Source: Phytophthora quininea (taxonomy: Eukaryota > Oomycota > Peronosporomycetes > Peronosporales > Peronosporaceae). Taken from it: DNA of 64,000 nt. Within the stretch, counting starts at the first letter, position 1. Each line of letters begins with the position of its first letter. Positions 31,512 to 43,857 of this stretch are shown in pieces. The stretch covers positions 186,001-250,000 of the forward strand of contig JAAVTG010000581.1 in the NCBI GenBank assembly GCA_011947345.1, in the 5' to 3' direction. Under the pieces are notes generated by a model. It ran no database searches. It was not told the origin of the DNA and saw nothing but the letters and a program-made list of their open reading frames with translations. Both the position numbers and the translations under genes were made by a program.

Positions 31512-34500
31512 CAATTTTCGAGATATTGTTTATTTAATATGGAGCTTGTAGACAAAGGGTAGTGCACGATTACTGGGGCCAGCACGTTGAGGACGCCATT
31601 TTTAGAGGACGAAGTACACGTTTGGACGAGATTATGACCCTCGTCAGATTCAAGTTGTTAGCATCAAAATCAGTCTCCGTACTCGCGATATTATTGGTGT
31701 AGAATTTCCTCGTGTCAACGGGGGCGTCCAGCCATTAATTATCCAGATAGAAACTTGTGCGCGAGCTGAATGAATGACAAAGTCGCGGTGAGAGTCCCAC
31801 TGCTTAGTCATGTCGACGACAAGCGTGCGAGTGACAAACGCGTTTACGCGCGCTATATCAACCACGGCAATCCCACGGTTTTTGTACCACTTTTTGAATG
31901 TGTGACCACCAGCTCACCAAAACCGTGTGCACAGTTAATCTAGTCTATCAACGCCCTGCATATTGGCTATGTATCGGCCAATACAAATTGGCGCTTGGAG
32001 TTCTTTTTTTTCATTTTAGCTTCCGACACGCCTGGTTAGCACTGTCACTGTTGATTTGTCTGCAGTCGACAGCATTCTAGTGATAGCACCATCAAACCAA
32101 GATCGTGCCACCATTTAGTGAGCTACGGAGATGCTTGGCGATAGTGTCCACACTCAAATTCACTTTTCTGGAGAAGAACATGGGTCAGGAAATGGCAACT
32201 TCACCGTTCCTCGGCTGTATAAACCGTTTAGACGCATTCCCGCAAGTAGTAGTTGAAGGCATTTATCACTCTATTGTCTCATAAGATCTTCCAATGGTGA
32301 CGATTGTTTTTATCTGTCTGCCTCTCGATTTTCGGGTGTTTTGCTCCGCTGGATGCTGGTGTTGGCCGAGCATCTACCGACTATGATGCTGCCTAAACCA
32401 TGGCACCAGGATTAGTATCGACCACCAGCAGTGTTTCGGTAGCAGAGTCGATATTGGGGAAGCCCAAGTTGTTAACTCCATTAACAGCACCTGTAGCCGC
32501 AGTCTCAGCTGGTATCTGACTTCGGTATGAATCTAATATAAAATCTTAAGCTCTGGCAAAGATTGCAGGTAAAGGCAGCAATTTCCACGTCCGTCATTAT
32601 GAACACCTCGTCTTTGATATGTGATACCGCATATGGCTTCAAACGTAAACTATGGCAAAATACGATTGTTGCGTCCGCAAAGGAATTTATCACGGACAGG
32701 GATAACTGCTGTACGCCTGGTGTATGTAACTCCACATCCTATAGCTATGGCAAGATCAACTCTTTTTCATGATTGCACTACAGAGCCAAATCACCGCGAA
32801 CTTCGATTCCAAGATGAACGGGTGTCGCTACTGAGAGAATGGCAAAATTGCTGGTTACGAAAAACACCTCCTCGGTAAATTTCAGAACCAGTCATTTCGT
32901 GATGAACCAGCTTTTCAGCGTTGGTGTGTTTTACTTCACGTTAATGACGAAATTGCTATTTCAAGGTCCAACCAGCTATTTTCCCTGTGAACCAGCTGTT
33001 TGAGGTGCAAGTCGAACACGCCCCAAGATTTTACGATTTCCTAGATATCGGCACAAATAGGTTGAAGTTCGTTCACCAACACCGACCAGTAGCAGATCCC
33101 CTGGCATTTAAAGGCAACAATAGCAGCTTATGAGGTAAACAAAGGGAAAGGGAGCAAACTCGCGACGTTGTTGCCATTGCTGAGTTCGCATGTAGCCACA
33201 GCCTTCAGCAACAAAATCGATTGTAGCTCACCGAGGTGAATCGACATCTCGCACGGATCTGCCACTCAAGAAGTGGTAATATTCGAGGTCGCTATCGCAG
33301 AAAAGTACAACTCACCGCAAAAAATCGACGCCGGCAAATCAGTAAGCTCCAGCGATGTCATATCTTCCAGCAAAATTTCCGGTAGACTTTGAGCCTGCAA
33401 TAGACTTGATGCGCTGCAGCTTGGGAGTGTCGGCGCAAACGGCCTTCTCTGGAGGCTGGACCAACTTAACGGCGAGATTACTCGAGATGCTGGTTATGAC
33501 AAATGTGGACCACCTAGCGGCTTTGACGACCTCGTAGAGGGTGGACAAGAGTAATATAGCACGGTGGTAAACGCTTCAAATTTTTCTGAACGCCCATTTA
33601 GTCGCTGAGAGCTCTGCAGTCGTCCTTTTCCATCGCGCCATAGGAAAGATAGAAGCTCGCAACACGCACACAGCTTTGATTCGCTATTTTAAAGACACCG
33701 GTTGACGCTTCGACGCTGACCAACAACTTCACCAACGTTTTTTTATTACTGCAGGAGGTGGCACTAACACAGTATAAGCGACGCGTTTAGAGAAGTTGCA
33801 GAGCACTCTATTCCGGATTGTTTGAAGGCCTTTGTGTGTACAACTTGACAAAACTAAAAGGATGGTCTGGTTTGGACTGCATGGGCAAGAAAGGGTTAAC
33901 AGACGCAGTCTTTCCGCCTGGATATGCTCATTTGTCAGCACATTAATCACATTGTGCGTCTTCAGGTCGTAGCGTTTGCCTATAAGTTGTGTACGACATT
34001 CTCATAGCTCTTTGGCAGGCTTCGCAGCAAGCAGATCGCCATATTTTTTCCTTCACATATGCCCTAGAATTAAGCATCACGCTGATCTGTCTTGCCAAAA
34101 CTCTGAGCTATTTCGCTAAATCTGACGGTTTTAACGGCTGGGTGAAAAGGCTGCTTCAAAAAATTGGGAAGGCATGAATTTCAAAACGAGCTTTTCCGGG
34201 CCATTTGTGGATTTTCTAAAACTTAGCTGTAAAGCCCTAACACTGCTAGACCTCAGCTTGTAGGTAGCGGCTATGATGTAGTGTATGTCCTTAACGACAT
34301 AGATATGTTGCTCCTCTAGGGTAGTACGGGTCCAATATGTGAGGGTGAAGGCCGTGCAGCGTTTGCGTGCGGAAGGTCAACAGGAGAATGCATGGATATG
34401 TCACAAAGGTTGGCTGCACCAGCCAACCTGATGCGTTTAGCTGTTCAGCACTAAGCTGGTGGAGGGAGTAAACGTGTGGCATAACTGCAGCGATATCCTC

Positions 34501-34690
34501 AACATCTCTTCAAATTAGGGGAGTCAAAGTTACGTTTCGCGTGTCGAAATATGAAGTCAATTTATCCTGAGTGATTGTTGCGCGGAAGATAGACGCGGTT
34601 TCTTCGCATCACATAAAAACTATATAAAAATGTTAAAATTCTGTTTGGAGCCTTTTTAATCATGTGCAAGCTTTCAACGCAAATCACTTT
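31512..34690. other. About 3 kb of AT-richer, stop-rich sequence, no supported gene
   Basis: No ORF above about 85 codons. Some peptides look like eroded coding sequence (plus 31898-32080 KTVCTVNLVYQRPAYWLCIG; plus 32563-32772), probably old transposase. No long direct or inverted repeats were noticed by eye. Confidence 0.4.
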
Positions 34691-34699
34691 TACATCTCC

Positions 34700-37185
34700 C
34701 CTTTCTCGCCATCTCCAGCAACCCGACCATGAATGCCCCGAACGAGAAGCCGTTCCAGCAGCTCTGGAAGGAGCTCCTCAAGGCTGGGTGGAAGTCCAGG
34801 AGGCCAACAGGACTGAGCAATCATCGAATCAGAGAGTGACTTTGAAGACGAGAGCGACGCGTTTGGGCAAGACGACACCGCCATGCGTCGTCTTGGTCTA
34901 TCAGGATGGGACATTTATGACGAGCAGCATTCCGGTAAGTCTGTATGCTACAGAATAAAGGTGACTATGAAAAACTAATTCTGTATGACGTTTTACGTAG
35001 GCGAGTTGCAACTACCCGGCGCTGACGACTTGTATCAAGGCTTGTGGGGACCAACCAAGTCTGCGGCGGCCTTTGCAATGTCGCCGCTTGGTATGTTCTT
35101 CTATTTTCTGCCGAAGAAGTCGTGGATCCACATCGAGAAGGAAACCAATGAATATTGACTGCAATGCATCCTGGAGGTAGCTCAGCAGCAGCACGCCAAA
35201 CAGCTGCAAGCCCAGGCCGAAGATCCACGGAGAACGGTCGCGAGTTCGAAGAGATCGAGCAATAGCTCAGACTCATGAGATTGTTCACATAATTGGACTG
35301 TTGATTGCTCGCACTTTGAGTGGTCACACGGAAGGCCTGACAAAGCATTGGTGTACTCGTGAGGACGGCGCTGTGCCGTGGGAGACGTTTGGAAGATACA
35401 TGAAACGTGACCGATTCAAGTTTGTCACACGTTATCTGCACTTCTCGAGCAACACCAGCAGTGGAGCAGCAACCGATAAAGCATGGAAGGTGAGACCAGT
35501 GCTGCAAGCCATCGAAAAACATTTCGCCGAGGCTACTGACTGGGGGCGCTGATTAGTTTTAACGGAGGCACTATTCCAAACCGGAGCAAGAACAACCCGA
35601 TTCGAATCTACAACAAAGACAAACCGCACAAGTACGGGACCAAATGTTACATGACCTGCTGCGCAGAGAGTGGCTATTGCTCGAGGTAAACTCTACTTCT
35701 CTCGTTACGGAATTAGTTGTTCTGTACCCACAGAATATTTGTTCTGTACTGTACAGAGTATGGTTGATGGCTCTAACAATCTTCTGTATCTTATGCTGTA
35801 TCCTACAGCGTTGGAGTATACCTGGAAGGAAAAGACAATGCCAGGTGTTGAATTGGCAGTTCGACCACACTGCTGGCGAACGCTTGCGGCAGCGCCGGAC
35901 AAAGCTATCTGAGAAGGAAGAGTTGCGGACATGTTAGACTAAGGTAGTTTGATGGTGATCATCGAAGAGCTTCCTTGAGCGCCACGGACTTGGCGCCACG
36001 AAGCTCTTCTCACTTTTGGTTTTGCCGAATACACGTAAGGTGCAACTTCCTGGGAGCATAGCCAGCTCCCCTCGTCAAGTGTTCAAGTTCACGGTTCAAT
36101 ACCAGGAAGGCAAAGGTGTCGCGCAAAAAGCAGTTATCAGGAACGTGGTGAAGGCTCTCGATGGACAGCCCGGAAAATGTCTAATTATTGCGGGCAACTT
36201 TTACACCTCGGGCGCGTTGGTTCTGTCGTTGTTGAACAAGGGCTATTGCTACGTTGGGACACATCGCACCGACCGTCTTGGCTGGCCCCATACCATCCAG
36301 TTCGCTCAAAAATCTCGGCCAAAGGGCATGGCACATGGGGCATATCGAATTGCTCAATCCCGCGAGTTTCCGGAGCTGATTGCTGTGGTTTGGATGGATT
36401 CCCGGCCAGTACACATGGTCGCGGCAGGGTGCGCGACGACTCAGACGACGGTGAACCGAAGAGCCAAAGGCGAGAGCGTTCGAGCAGTAGTTCCGGGCCC
36501 AGAATTGGTTGCAGAGTATCATGCCGGAATGGGGGTGTTGACCACCACGATCATCTCAGGCTGCAACGCTATTCGATTCAGCAGTGTATCGTCTTCAAAA
36601 ATACTACAGACAACTATTCTTAGCATTCGTCGACGTGGCCATCGTGAATGGATTAATCCTCCACAAGTTGGTGCTTCAAAAGAAAGGAGAGCGCACACCC
36701 ACTCACGCGGAATACATGCGTCGCGTGCACGTGGAGCTGTTGAACATCACGAAGGAAACTTTGCGCAGCAACTTGAATTCAGAGGAGCTGTCTACAGAAC
36801 TGACGCCTTGAGTTGATCACACGCTCGTAAATACAGATGACATGTATGAAGGAGAGAAAGATGGAGACAAAGAGAGCAAAAGACGTCAGCATCTCTGCAA
36901 GGTGTGTTCGTCGCTGACGCCACCAAAGACGAAGAGCTTCGAATCCAGCTTCTATTTCCCACCTGCACCGAGATTCACAACGGTTCCGTGCCGCTATGCA
37001 ATCGCGTTCATCGTGAAGAGATGGGTAACAAGCAAATTTGCAGCCAGATTTGGCACCAGTTTTGGGCGAACGGAACAACCATTCCTGCGCATCTGAAGAA
37101 GCGCATTCGCTTCTACCCCCGCAAGCGCCGACGCCGCAAAAACGACAACGAAGCGAAATGCGAGGACAATAACAGTAGCGAGTAA
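34700..37185 (+). mobile_element. PiggyBac-type DNA transposon, degenerate
   Basis: PiggyBac transposases cut and paste at TTAA sites. Starting near 34729 (NAPNEKPFQQLWKELLKAGW), the plus strand gives recognisable pieces in changing frames: LTKHWCTREDGAVPWETFGR and RDRFKFVTRYLHFSSN near 35340-35460, NKDKPHKYGTKCYMTCCAES near 35610, GQPGKCLIIAGNFYTSGALV near 36170, MDSRPVHMVAAGCATTQTTV near 36400, GVDHHDHLRLQRYSIQQC near 36530, and KYYRQLFLAFVDVAIVNGLI near 36600. A C-terminal Cys/His-rich segment ends at 37185 (CSQIWHQFWANGTTIPAHLK). A GT-AG sequence at 35686-35808 may be an intron. Stops and shifts make it inactive. Confidence 0.85.
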
Positions 37186-37189
37186 GAGC

Positions 37190-37980
37190 GTAGTTAGCGA
37201 TGGACAATCAAGAGCACCACTTACCAGCAAAGCGTTGGTAGTACCAAACTTTCGGCCAGCACTATCCTAGCAGTCTGTCTAGTCTAGAACTGGCCGAAAT
37301 TTTAGTCAGCGAACTTCCTACCACTGGCTCCCGTCCACCAGCGCGAAACTTGGCGCGAAAATCAGTTTGCAATCGGATTGGAGGGAAATACAGAGATCGA
37401 GGAATTACGACGTGATGCATGCAGAAAGTCGCCAATAAGAGAGCTCCAAATGAGCGGCTGGAAGTAAAATTGCAATGTTTTTGTTGATTTTTGCAATGCC
37501 TAAGTGTGATTTTGTCTTGTCTAACTCACGTCGTCAGCGAGGGGACTTGCAACAGATAAAGTTTGGCGCTTTCTCATTATACTAAATTCAAGATGTTTTA
37601 TATTCTGTAGAATACAGAATAATCCCCCGCTTTAGAAGCGTTAAAGTATAACGTGGGTTCACATCGAAGTTCTAACTTTGACAACCCCAACAAGGTGACC
37701 ATCGCGATACACGGCATTCCTGCCGAGAGGCAACACAAGGATTACCACTCTGCATTCCGCACTCCGCCAAAGATGCCAAGATCAAGCGAGAGGGGCAGTT
37801 CATCATCGAGATCATTGACCTCCCGGCGATCTTGATACTGGAGGAAGAGGGCGACGAAGATCTCGGCTACAGCGCTCTGCAGACTAATGGGATGGACCAC
37901 GCCATAGATACTCCTACAAAAGAGCTTGCCGAATTGCTCCAGTTCGATATCTCGTCCCACAAGTGCGAATCCGCTTGAGT
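37190..37980. other. Spacer between transposons, no supported gene
   Basis: AT-rich near 37440-37640 with the palindromic word attctgtagaatacagaat near 37600. The ORF at 37653-37835 has no motif. It may include the 5' end of the Harbinger element. Confidence 0.35.
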
Positions 37981-38019
37981 TCTGATTTCGCGTACAACGT
38001 GTTTTGTCGGCTTCCCAAT

Positions 38020-39026
38020 AACGACTTCAAGCAGCAGAGAAGGACTGCGGCAGCACGTTCCACAAAATTCTCACAACGATTGAAGGTCACAACATATCCA
38101 GCAACACCAGCAAGAAATCTCAAACTCCTGTCTGACTTTAGCTGGCCGTCGCGCTTAACCGGCTTGGAACCAACGGTAACGGGGCATCTCTTGGTCGCTC
38201 AAGGAAATTGTGTGGGGGGACTATTCCTCTTTATACAGCACGCGGCATCATCGCTCTAAGTGATCTTCGTGATGAGTTCGTTGTGTGGCTAGATTCAGCA
38301 GAAAGGAGACGAATCTCGCGCCCCATGGAAGGAGAAGGATTTCCTGGTTCTATTGGGTTTATTGATGGAACCACAATCTTGTTATCACAAAAGCCTGCTG
38401 TGGATGGAGAGTATTTTTTGATCGCAAGCACAGGCACAGCGTGATCGCTTAAGTTGTATGCGATGATCACCGCTGGACCATTTCGTTTTACAGTGGATGG
38501 CCCGGATCATGCGCTGATAGCGCTGTGTATCGTAAGATGTGGCTGACAGAGGACACAAGCAAATCTCTGTTTTCCGACCACGAATAATATCTAGTGGCTG
38601 ACTCCGCGTACCCCGCTGACTTAACGCACAACACAATTATACCAGCGTACAAAAAGAGTCATCTTCTTGGAAAACGAGCAAGTGGATTTCAACAAATGTA
38701 TCGCTCATGTGCGCGGCGTGAACGAGCATACTATTGCCGTCTTGAAGGGGAGATGGTCGTCCCTGCGTAAGCTGCGAGTGCAGATACGAAAGCGCGAGGA
38801 CATGAAGCGAATACTGCTATGGCTTACAGCCTGCGTTGTTCTTCACAACATGGCGCTATCGTTTGGTGATGGTTGGCCTAGCGATGACGAAAGCCCTGAT
38901 AGTGATTCCGACGAAGCAGCTTCGGATAGTTGTGATGAAGACCCATACGTATTTCGTCGTCATATCAAGGCAAAAGCAATCGCTCGTGGGCGTGCTCCTG
39001 GTGGAATTCTGTGCCGAGACAACTAA
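38020..39026 (+). mobile_element. PIF/Harbinger-type transposase, degenerate
   Basis: Harbinger elements encode a DDE nuclease and a separate Myb-like protein. The plus strand has LRDEFVVWLDSAERRRISR, EGFPGSIGFIDGTTILLSQK (first catalytic Asp in FIDGT) near 38350, then in other frames SGWPGSCADS near 38500, LVADSAYPADLTHNTIIPAY (second Asp) near 38600, RVNEHTIAVLKGRWSSLRKL (Glu in NEH) near 38720 and ACVVLHNMALSFGD near 38830. The acidic Ser-rich tail ends at 39026. At least three frame changes are present. The minus-strand ORFs at 39185-39731 may be its partner gene. Confidence 0.8.
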
Positions 39027-39184
39027 CTTGTTAGCACAAAATAATTGAACAACACAATGAATTTTGCTGCTCCATCGTTGATGTTAATTTGGGCTTGTTG
39101 TTGGGTAGTCAAGTGCAATTGCAGCACTAAATATGAGCAACTATGCCCACCAAAAACGTTATCGCTGCTACGGCACCTAGAACA

Positions 39185-39731
39185 CTAACACGGAAATGCT
39201 CGTTGTCGGATCCGGCTCCCGCTTTCGTAGAGCTGCATCAGCATCTTGATTTCATCAGGGGTCTTCTGTGCGGCCACCAACAACATTAAAAATTCGTGAT
39301 GACGAGAAGCTCGGCGCTCTTCCATCTCGCGAGATCGTAGCCGTTGATCAAACTTTTGCAGCGCCATGTTAGACTTTTGTTGTTCCTCTCACACTCTTTG
39401 TTGAACGCCAGTTTACTTTGCATATGCTTGATCTTGTCCTCTTCATTTTTGCATATGCAACGGACAGGGACGCTCGGTTCTTGTGACCAGTCATTTTCTT
39501 CAGTTTCTCACTCTCAAAAGTGTCCGGACTGTCAGAGCATGATCATTTCTTCTTCTTTTGGGCCTCGAATTTGTGGGTGTTGGTGTCAGTGTTTTGGCGT
39601 TTTCTCTTTGATGACTTTGTCGACGGCTCACCGAGTTGCAAAGACGAGTTTCTAGTCGAAGACTGCAGATTTATTTTTCGTGAAGCAGGTGAATGCGCTG
39701 ACTCCGTGAGCAACTCCGTGTGAGTAGGCAC
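39185..39731 (-). pseudogene. Possible Harbinger partner ORF remnant
   Basis: The minus strand reads ESAHSPASRKINLQSSTRNS and SKRKRQNTDTNTHKFEAQKK (39731-39543). After further frames it gives LRSREMEERRASRHHEFLML and a stop at 39185. Basic Ser-rich sequence followed by a Glu/Arg-rich helix is typical of the C-terminal part of the Myb-like proteins that accompany Harbinger transposases. No Myb domain is seen, so the call rests on position and style. Confidence 0.4.
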
Positions 39732-40329
39732 TAAGGGAGATGGGGAAGACGTTTCGCATACCGCTGAAGCTTAGATCAACTGCCGCGGGCGTTGAGAGAT
39801 TCTGATTGGTGACAGTGAGTGGTCTTTTGAAGCAGCATGAAGCAACGTAAGATCGGCGAGAGAGGGAAGCATGTCGTCATCTGCAGTCCTCCAGATGGCA
39901 TCTGGCGGAGACGGCCCAAACGAATTGCCTAGTTCATATCGTCAACGTTTCTTGCTTGAATTCTTCTTGCCAGCATTTGTAGCCTTTATTTCATCACTAT
40001 CGCCCTCACTTTCGACATCGCCAACGGCTACTTCAGCGGCAACATCTTCAGCATCATCAGAGTGGTCGCTCTCATTACCGTCAGTTCCAGCGAGTCGATC
40101 ATCACTAAATTCACTAACAAAGTCGCTCTTGGCCTCGTCGGCGCTCTCATTGGCACTTTTCTCATGTCATTCCCATTCCAGTCTCGGTGCAGCTCTTCTT
40201 CAGTGTTGGCAGGAATTTCTTTGTCTTGTACGTACGCAAACACTGCTGCATGACCTATCCAGTGATTGTCGGAAGATTGGCATTCTTTGTCTGTTGACCC
40301 GGAAAAAATCTTCCAAAATCGAGTCATCA

Positions 40330-40867
40330 GAACCTTGTATTTCCCGACGAAGTCTCATTTGACAATCGAGGTATGATCCGTAAGCGAGGTTACACTCTCC
40401 GTAGGAACAAGGTCGCGGTCCGAGGTGACTTTGAAAGAAAGCCGCGTATTTCGGTGCTGGCATTCATCAACATGAATGGAGTCATCGATTACTTAAATAC
40501 GGAAGGCACTTTCGACCGCGTATTGTTCACGGAGTGCTGCCAGAGTTTCGTGTATTCTTCACAGGCGCGAATTCAGCTGCATCCTGGTCGAAACAGTGTC
40601 TGGATCCTGGATGATGCCTCGAGTCACCGGCACCCCGAGATTGTCACCTACTTGCGAAGTGTTGGCGTCGTCCCCATATTTCTTCCGGCGTACTGTCCGT
40701 TCTTCAATCCCATTGAGTTCATGTTCAGTTACATGAAGCGGCCATTTAAGCGTCACTACGCAGAGTTAAGCAAGAGGGACTTGCTTCCATTTGTTATTCA
40801 GACTTTTCGCCGCTTTGAAAACTTCGACATGAGCAAAGTATTCAAGCACTGCGGCTGGAGCGTCTAA
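40330..40867 (+). mobile_element. Tc1/mariner-type transposase, C-terminal DDE part
   Basis: The plus-strand frame reads FPDEVSFDNRGMIRKRGYTL near 40345 (first catalytic Asp), PRISVLAFINMNGVIDYLNT, then NSVWILDDASSHRHPEIVTY near 40600 (second Asp, with the usual His) and LPAYCPFFNPIEFMFSYMKR near 40700 (the terminal acidic residue in NPIE). It ends at a stop at 40867. The catalytic part is a continuous 164-residue ORF from 40373. The N-terminal HTH half is not readable in one frame upstream. The element is probably dead but younger than its neighbours. Confidence 0.85.
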
Positions 40868-40877
40868 GGAAGCTTAT

Positions 40878-42033
40878 CTAATCAGCGTGATTGATGTCGT
40901 CTGCGTTCTCCAATCGGATCATCGGGTCTTGCACGGATGACGGAGACGGTGGAGCGAGGTCTCGAATGAATGCGATGAACACAGCCCTGCGTGTTTCAAG
41001 GATGGCCTTGTGCATATCCAGGCGTCGACCAAAGGCTTCCCAGTCAAGACGTAGCTGCTCATAGTCTTGCAAAGACCCATTCACACAGTCCAAGGCCACG
41101 TTCGTGGATTCTGCTAAGTCGGCGACGAACACCTCCAAATCTGTGTTCGCAGGCCGGAACAGATGCACCAGTTGTTGAGGTGGCAGCTGCTGAATCATCG
41201 CATCCCAAGTGGAGCGGACCAGGTTCCTCGTGATATGATTGCCCATAGCCGCCACACAACATCTTCCGCTTGGAATGCAGTCTTCCAAGTTTCCTTCAGA
41301 CTTTGAGCCACATCTCCAAGTGACCGCTCTGACGGTGCTCCCGCTCGATCCGTGTCCGGAACGACGTGGGCTTCCTTGAATTCTTCCAGGTCCTGGGTCC
41401 GCATGACTTCATCGCCATATTCACAGATCAGGAGTTCACCGTCTGTCCGCGCATCTTTACCAGCCATTGATTCCATGTTCGCTCAGTCTTGGAGGCATCC
41501 ACGACGTGTTTCTTCACCTTAAACTGCAGCACATTCGACCAGTCCGAGAAGTCAGGCTCCTCTCTGGTCCAAACGCCATCCGTCTTCACTACTCGGCCCT
41601 TCACCCGAGGGACGAACTCGTCCCAAAGCTGCTGGACGATCTTCTCGAACGAGTTTCCGCTTTTGACGGTGTCTCGCAACGTATTGCCGGATGTATCGCG
41701 TTGCCCTACGGTTGTCTTCACGATTGGTTTCACCAACAACTGGTAAAGGAACCCCTGGTTTTCATCCACGACGGAGTGGCTTTCTTTAGTCCCCATGGGG
41801 GGGTAGTTGGTCGTCGAGTGAGCGATTGTCGCGCAACAGCGAGCGCATCGTCGAAGGGTACGGCGAGAAGCGAAGGTGTGATCTCGTGCGTGGCGGATGA
41901 CTGTGACCTGTTGATGGTTCCACAGCCTGTTCAGGTGGGCGTTGATCTTGACGCTCCAGCGAGCTCTCCATTGAGCGCTGATCCTGGCTCTCCATCGCGC
42001 TCTCCGTTGCGTACTTCCTGCTCGAGTGCACAC
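40878..42033 (-). pseudogene. Oomycete repeat-family ORF, frameshifted
   Basis: The minus strand gives one coherent protein in three frames. First comes DENQGFLYQLLVKPIVKTTV, SFEKIVQQLWDEFVPRVKGR and EEPDFSDWSNVLQFKVKKHV (to 41430), then GELLICEYGDEVMRTQDLEE and SERSLGDVAQSLKETWKTAF, then NHITRNLVRSTWDAMIQQLP, LDCVNGSLQDYEQLRLDWEA and SPSSVQDPMIRLENADD to the stop at 40878. Several stretches look conserved, and the style is that of multi-copy oomycete ORFs linked to repeats. I know of no biochemical function. Frame changes near 41430 and 41240 break it. Confidence 0.5.
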
Positions 42034-42312
42034 TCGTCAGATGAAATAAACAATGTTTTTGGACAGGCCTGGCGATTTGCCTCCGTCGATTCAACCAATT
42101 GACCTTGGAAAACACGAGTCGAATCGATAATACCACTCTAAACAAGTATTTCTGTAAACGCATCTCAGAGACCACTGTTTACCCGGGCCGCTGGTCCCGG
42201 GGAGATCGCAGTTTGTAGAATTTAGCATCTAGCGAAATTTATAGCAATTTTTAGGTTAATAACCCGGCTCAGAGTGCTTAATTTAGCTTAGCTTTTGGCA
42301 TTGCTAGCTATC

Positions 42313-42619
42313 CTACTGGAAGCCGTATATCGTTATCCCTTGGCGCTTTTGCGCGTAGATCACGTCCATCTTGGTGACTGTCTTGAGGTTGGCGTGCCCC
42401 ACATACACCACAGCATCCTGGACGATGCCCCCAGGAACACCTTCAGTACAGCTCGGGTCTGGTGGTAGATGAGACCGGATATGCGTACTACGCCAGCACG
42501 GCGTGCAAGTTTACGGATCGATACTCTCGAAATCCCCTGGCGCTATCGCGCAAGAAGATACGATTGCGCTTGGCACCACCTTTTCCGCGGCCCTTGGCAC
42601 CCATGCCACGTCCAGATAT
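42313..42619 (-). pseudogene. Histone H4 pseudogene with lost start codon
   Basis: The minus strand reads, from 42619, SGRGMGAKGRGKGGAKRNR, then after a frame change [60 protein letters not shown] and a stop at 42313. Order and spacing match histone H4 throughout. The first codon is ATA instead of ATG, a frameshift lies near residue 25-30, and highly conserved positions are changed (Leu-Glu-Asn to Leu-Gly-Gly before Ile, Ala to Gln before Lys-Arg-Gln). H4 hardly varies in eukaryotes, so this copy is non-functional. No intron is visible. Confidence 0.88.
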
Positions 42620-42639
42620 CGCGTCAAACCTGTGCGTTC

Positions 42640-43177
42640 AAAAGCTGAGTTAGCAGTCACTCCTTAACACAGTAGACTACTACAGACGCACGTAGTTCAA
42701 ACTCTCGCTACAGCAATACCAGCAAAACCCTTATGTTAGTCAATATTAACCGCTGTGCTCAAGTCGTCAAGTGCACTAACCTGGTAAATCGGAGAATGGA
42801 CTCCCGTTCAATTAGGGCGAATCGCTAAACAGCACATCGCCCTGCTTGCATGCACTACCTTGTGTCCTGTGTCGTGAAATTGTAGTCCAGTAAAATTGGC
42901 AATTTCAACTCTCCAGCCAACTCAACAGTTAGATATCATTCTGTCCTACACACATGCACAACGTACTGTCCTCGGTTGTGAAGTTGTAGCCCAGGATTTC
43001 CATTCACAACTTCAACCGCGCACGGGCTCATCTAAGACGCAGCGCACAAACCTAGCTTGTTTAATCGCAATCGCGCAGCCCTCTCCAACTGCTCTATGTC
43101 TTGGAGCTTGTGTGCGAGTGCTTGCACAATACTACTCAATTCCAGAATCCAGACCGAGCCTGGTTCGTGGAGGCGTG
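42640..43177. other. No supported feature
   Basis: AT-rich repeat-like DNA. A near-repeated phrase (gtgaaattgtagtccag at about 42873 and gtgaagttgtagcccag at about 42978), with similar flanks, suggests an old short tandem duplication. Confidence 0.4.
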
Positions 43178-43606
43178 TTACTTCGACATCGGGGCGCTGT
43201 CTAGCGTTTGGCTTGTAGTTGCAGCAGCTTCATGATGTTCTCCTTCCACTCTCATCGATGGCGGCGAGACACGGTTCGTACGGTGGGCAAGGAGCCGTAT
43301 CTCATGTTGGCGGTACTGGAACCTGATTTGGTCGATGCGGCTCTTCGCTTCAAGTACCAGATTGTGCAACACCGATAAATGCGCTCCATTCCCGTGCCTA
43401 CACGACCGCAAAATGCTGCTGAACTTACGCTTTAAGCTTTCCGCACTGCGAACTTGACGCCCAAGCGTAGCCGATTCGTTAAATGCCGCCGCAACGGCAT
43501 TCCAGCCGTCAGCTTCTGTCGAGAGAACGCGACAAATCTCTGTCACGAGGAGCATTTGCTCGCTGTGGCTGTAATTCCGTGAGCCTTGCTTCTTGGGCAT
43601 CTGCAT
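43178..43606 (-). CDS. Myb/SANT-like DNA-binding ORF, probably element-borne
   Basis: Intact 142-residue ORF starting MQMPKKQGSRNYSHSEQMLL. Residues 8-70 form a SANT/Myb-like trihelix: RNYSHSEQMLLVTEICRVLS, DGWNAVAAAFNESATLG, SLKRKFSSILRSCR. Such small ORFs accompany DDE transposases in oomycetes and plants and direct them to element ends. The rest is a helical region and a polar tail. No transposase follows it directly; the nearest Tc1/mariner and Harbinger pieces are 2-5 kb away. A host transcription factor is possible but less likely here. Confidence 0.55.
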   Translation of the reverse strand: MQMPKKQGSRNYSHSEQMLLVTEICRVLSTEADGWNAVAAAFNESATLGRQVRSAESLKRKFSSILRSCRHGNGAHLSVLHNLVLEAKSRIDQIRFQYRQHEIRLLAHRTNRVSPPSMRVEGEHHEAAATTSQTLDSAPMSK

Positions 43607-43857
43607 ACAGCTGTTAGCAAGGTGAATTACGGCTCCTAGTGATGAAAGCGTGCTATTACCGAGAATTGTGGCGTCCCTCTGCAGCGCTGGAGCGCAAAAC
43701 GAAGAATGACACGCTGAAGCACAAGGAATGTGCGGCTCATCATTTATCTAGATTGAGTTTACTTGAACTTAAGTAAAGACCGCACTCTGCCATAACCGAA
43801 GCGTACCTGGCCAAAGAACTGACACGCATACCTCAGACAGCCCAGGATGTGGCTGCA

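Noticed and set aside
39871..40362. 163-residue Ser-rich plus ORF before the Tc1/mariner catalytic part
   Set aside because: Low-complexity Ser/Leu sequence without HTH motifs; the transposase peptide begins in another frame near 40330.
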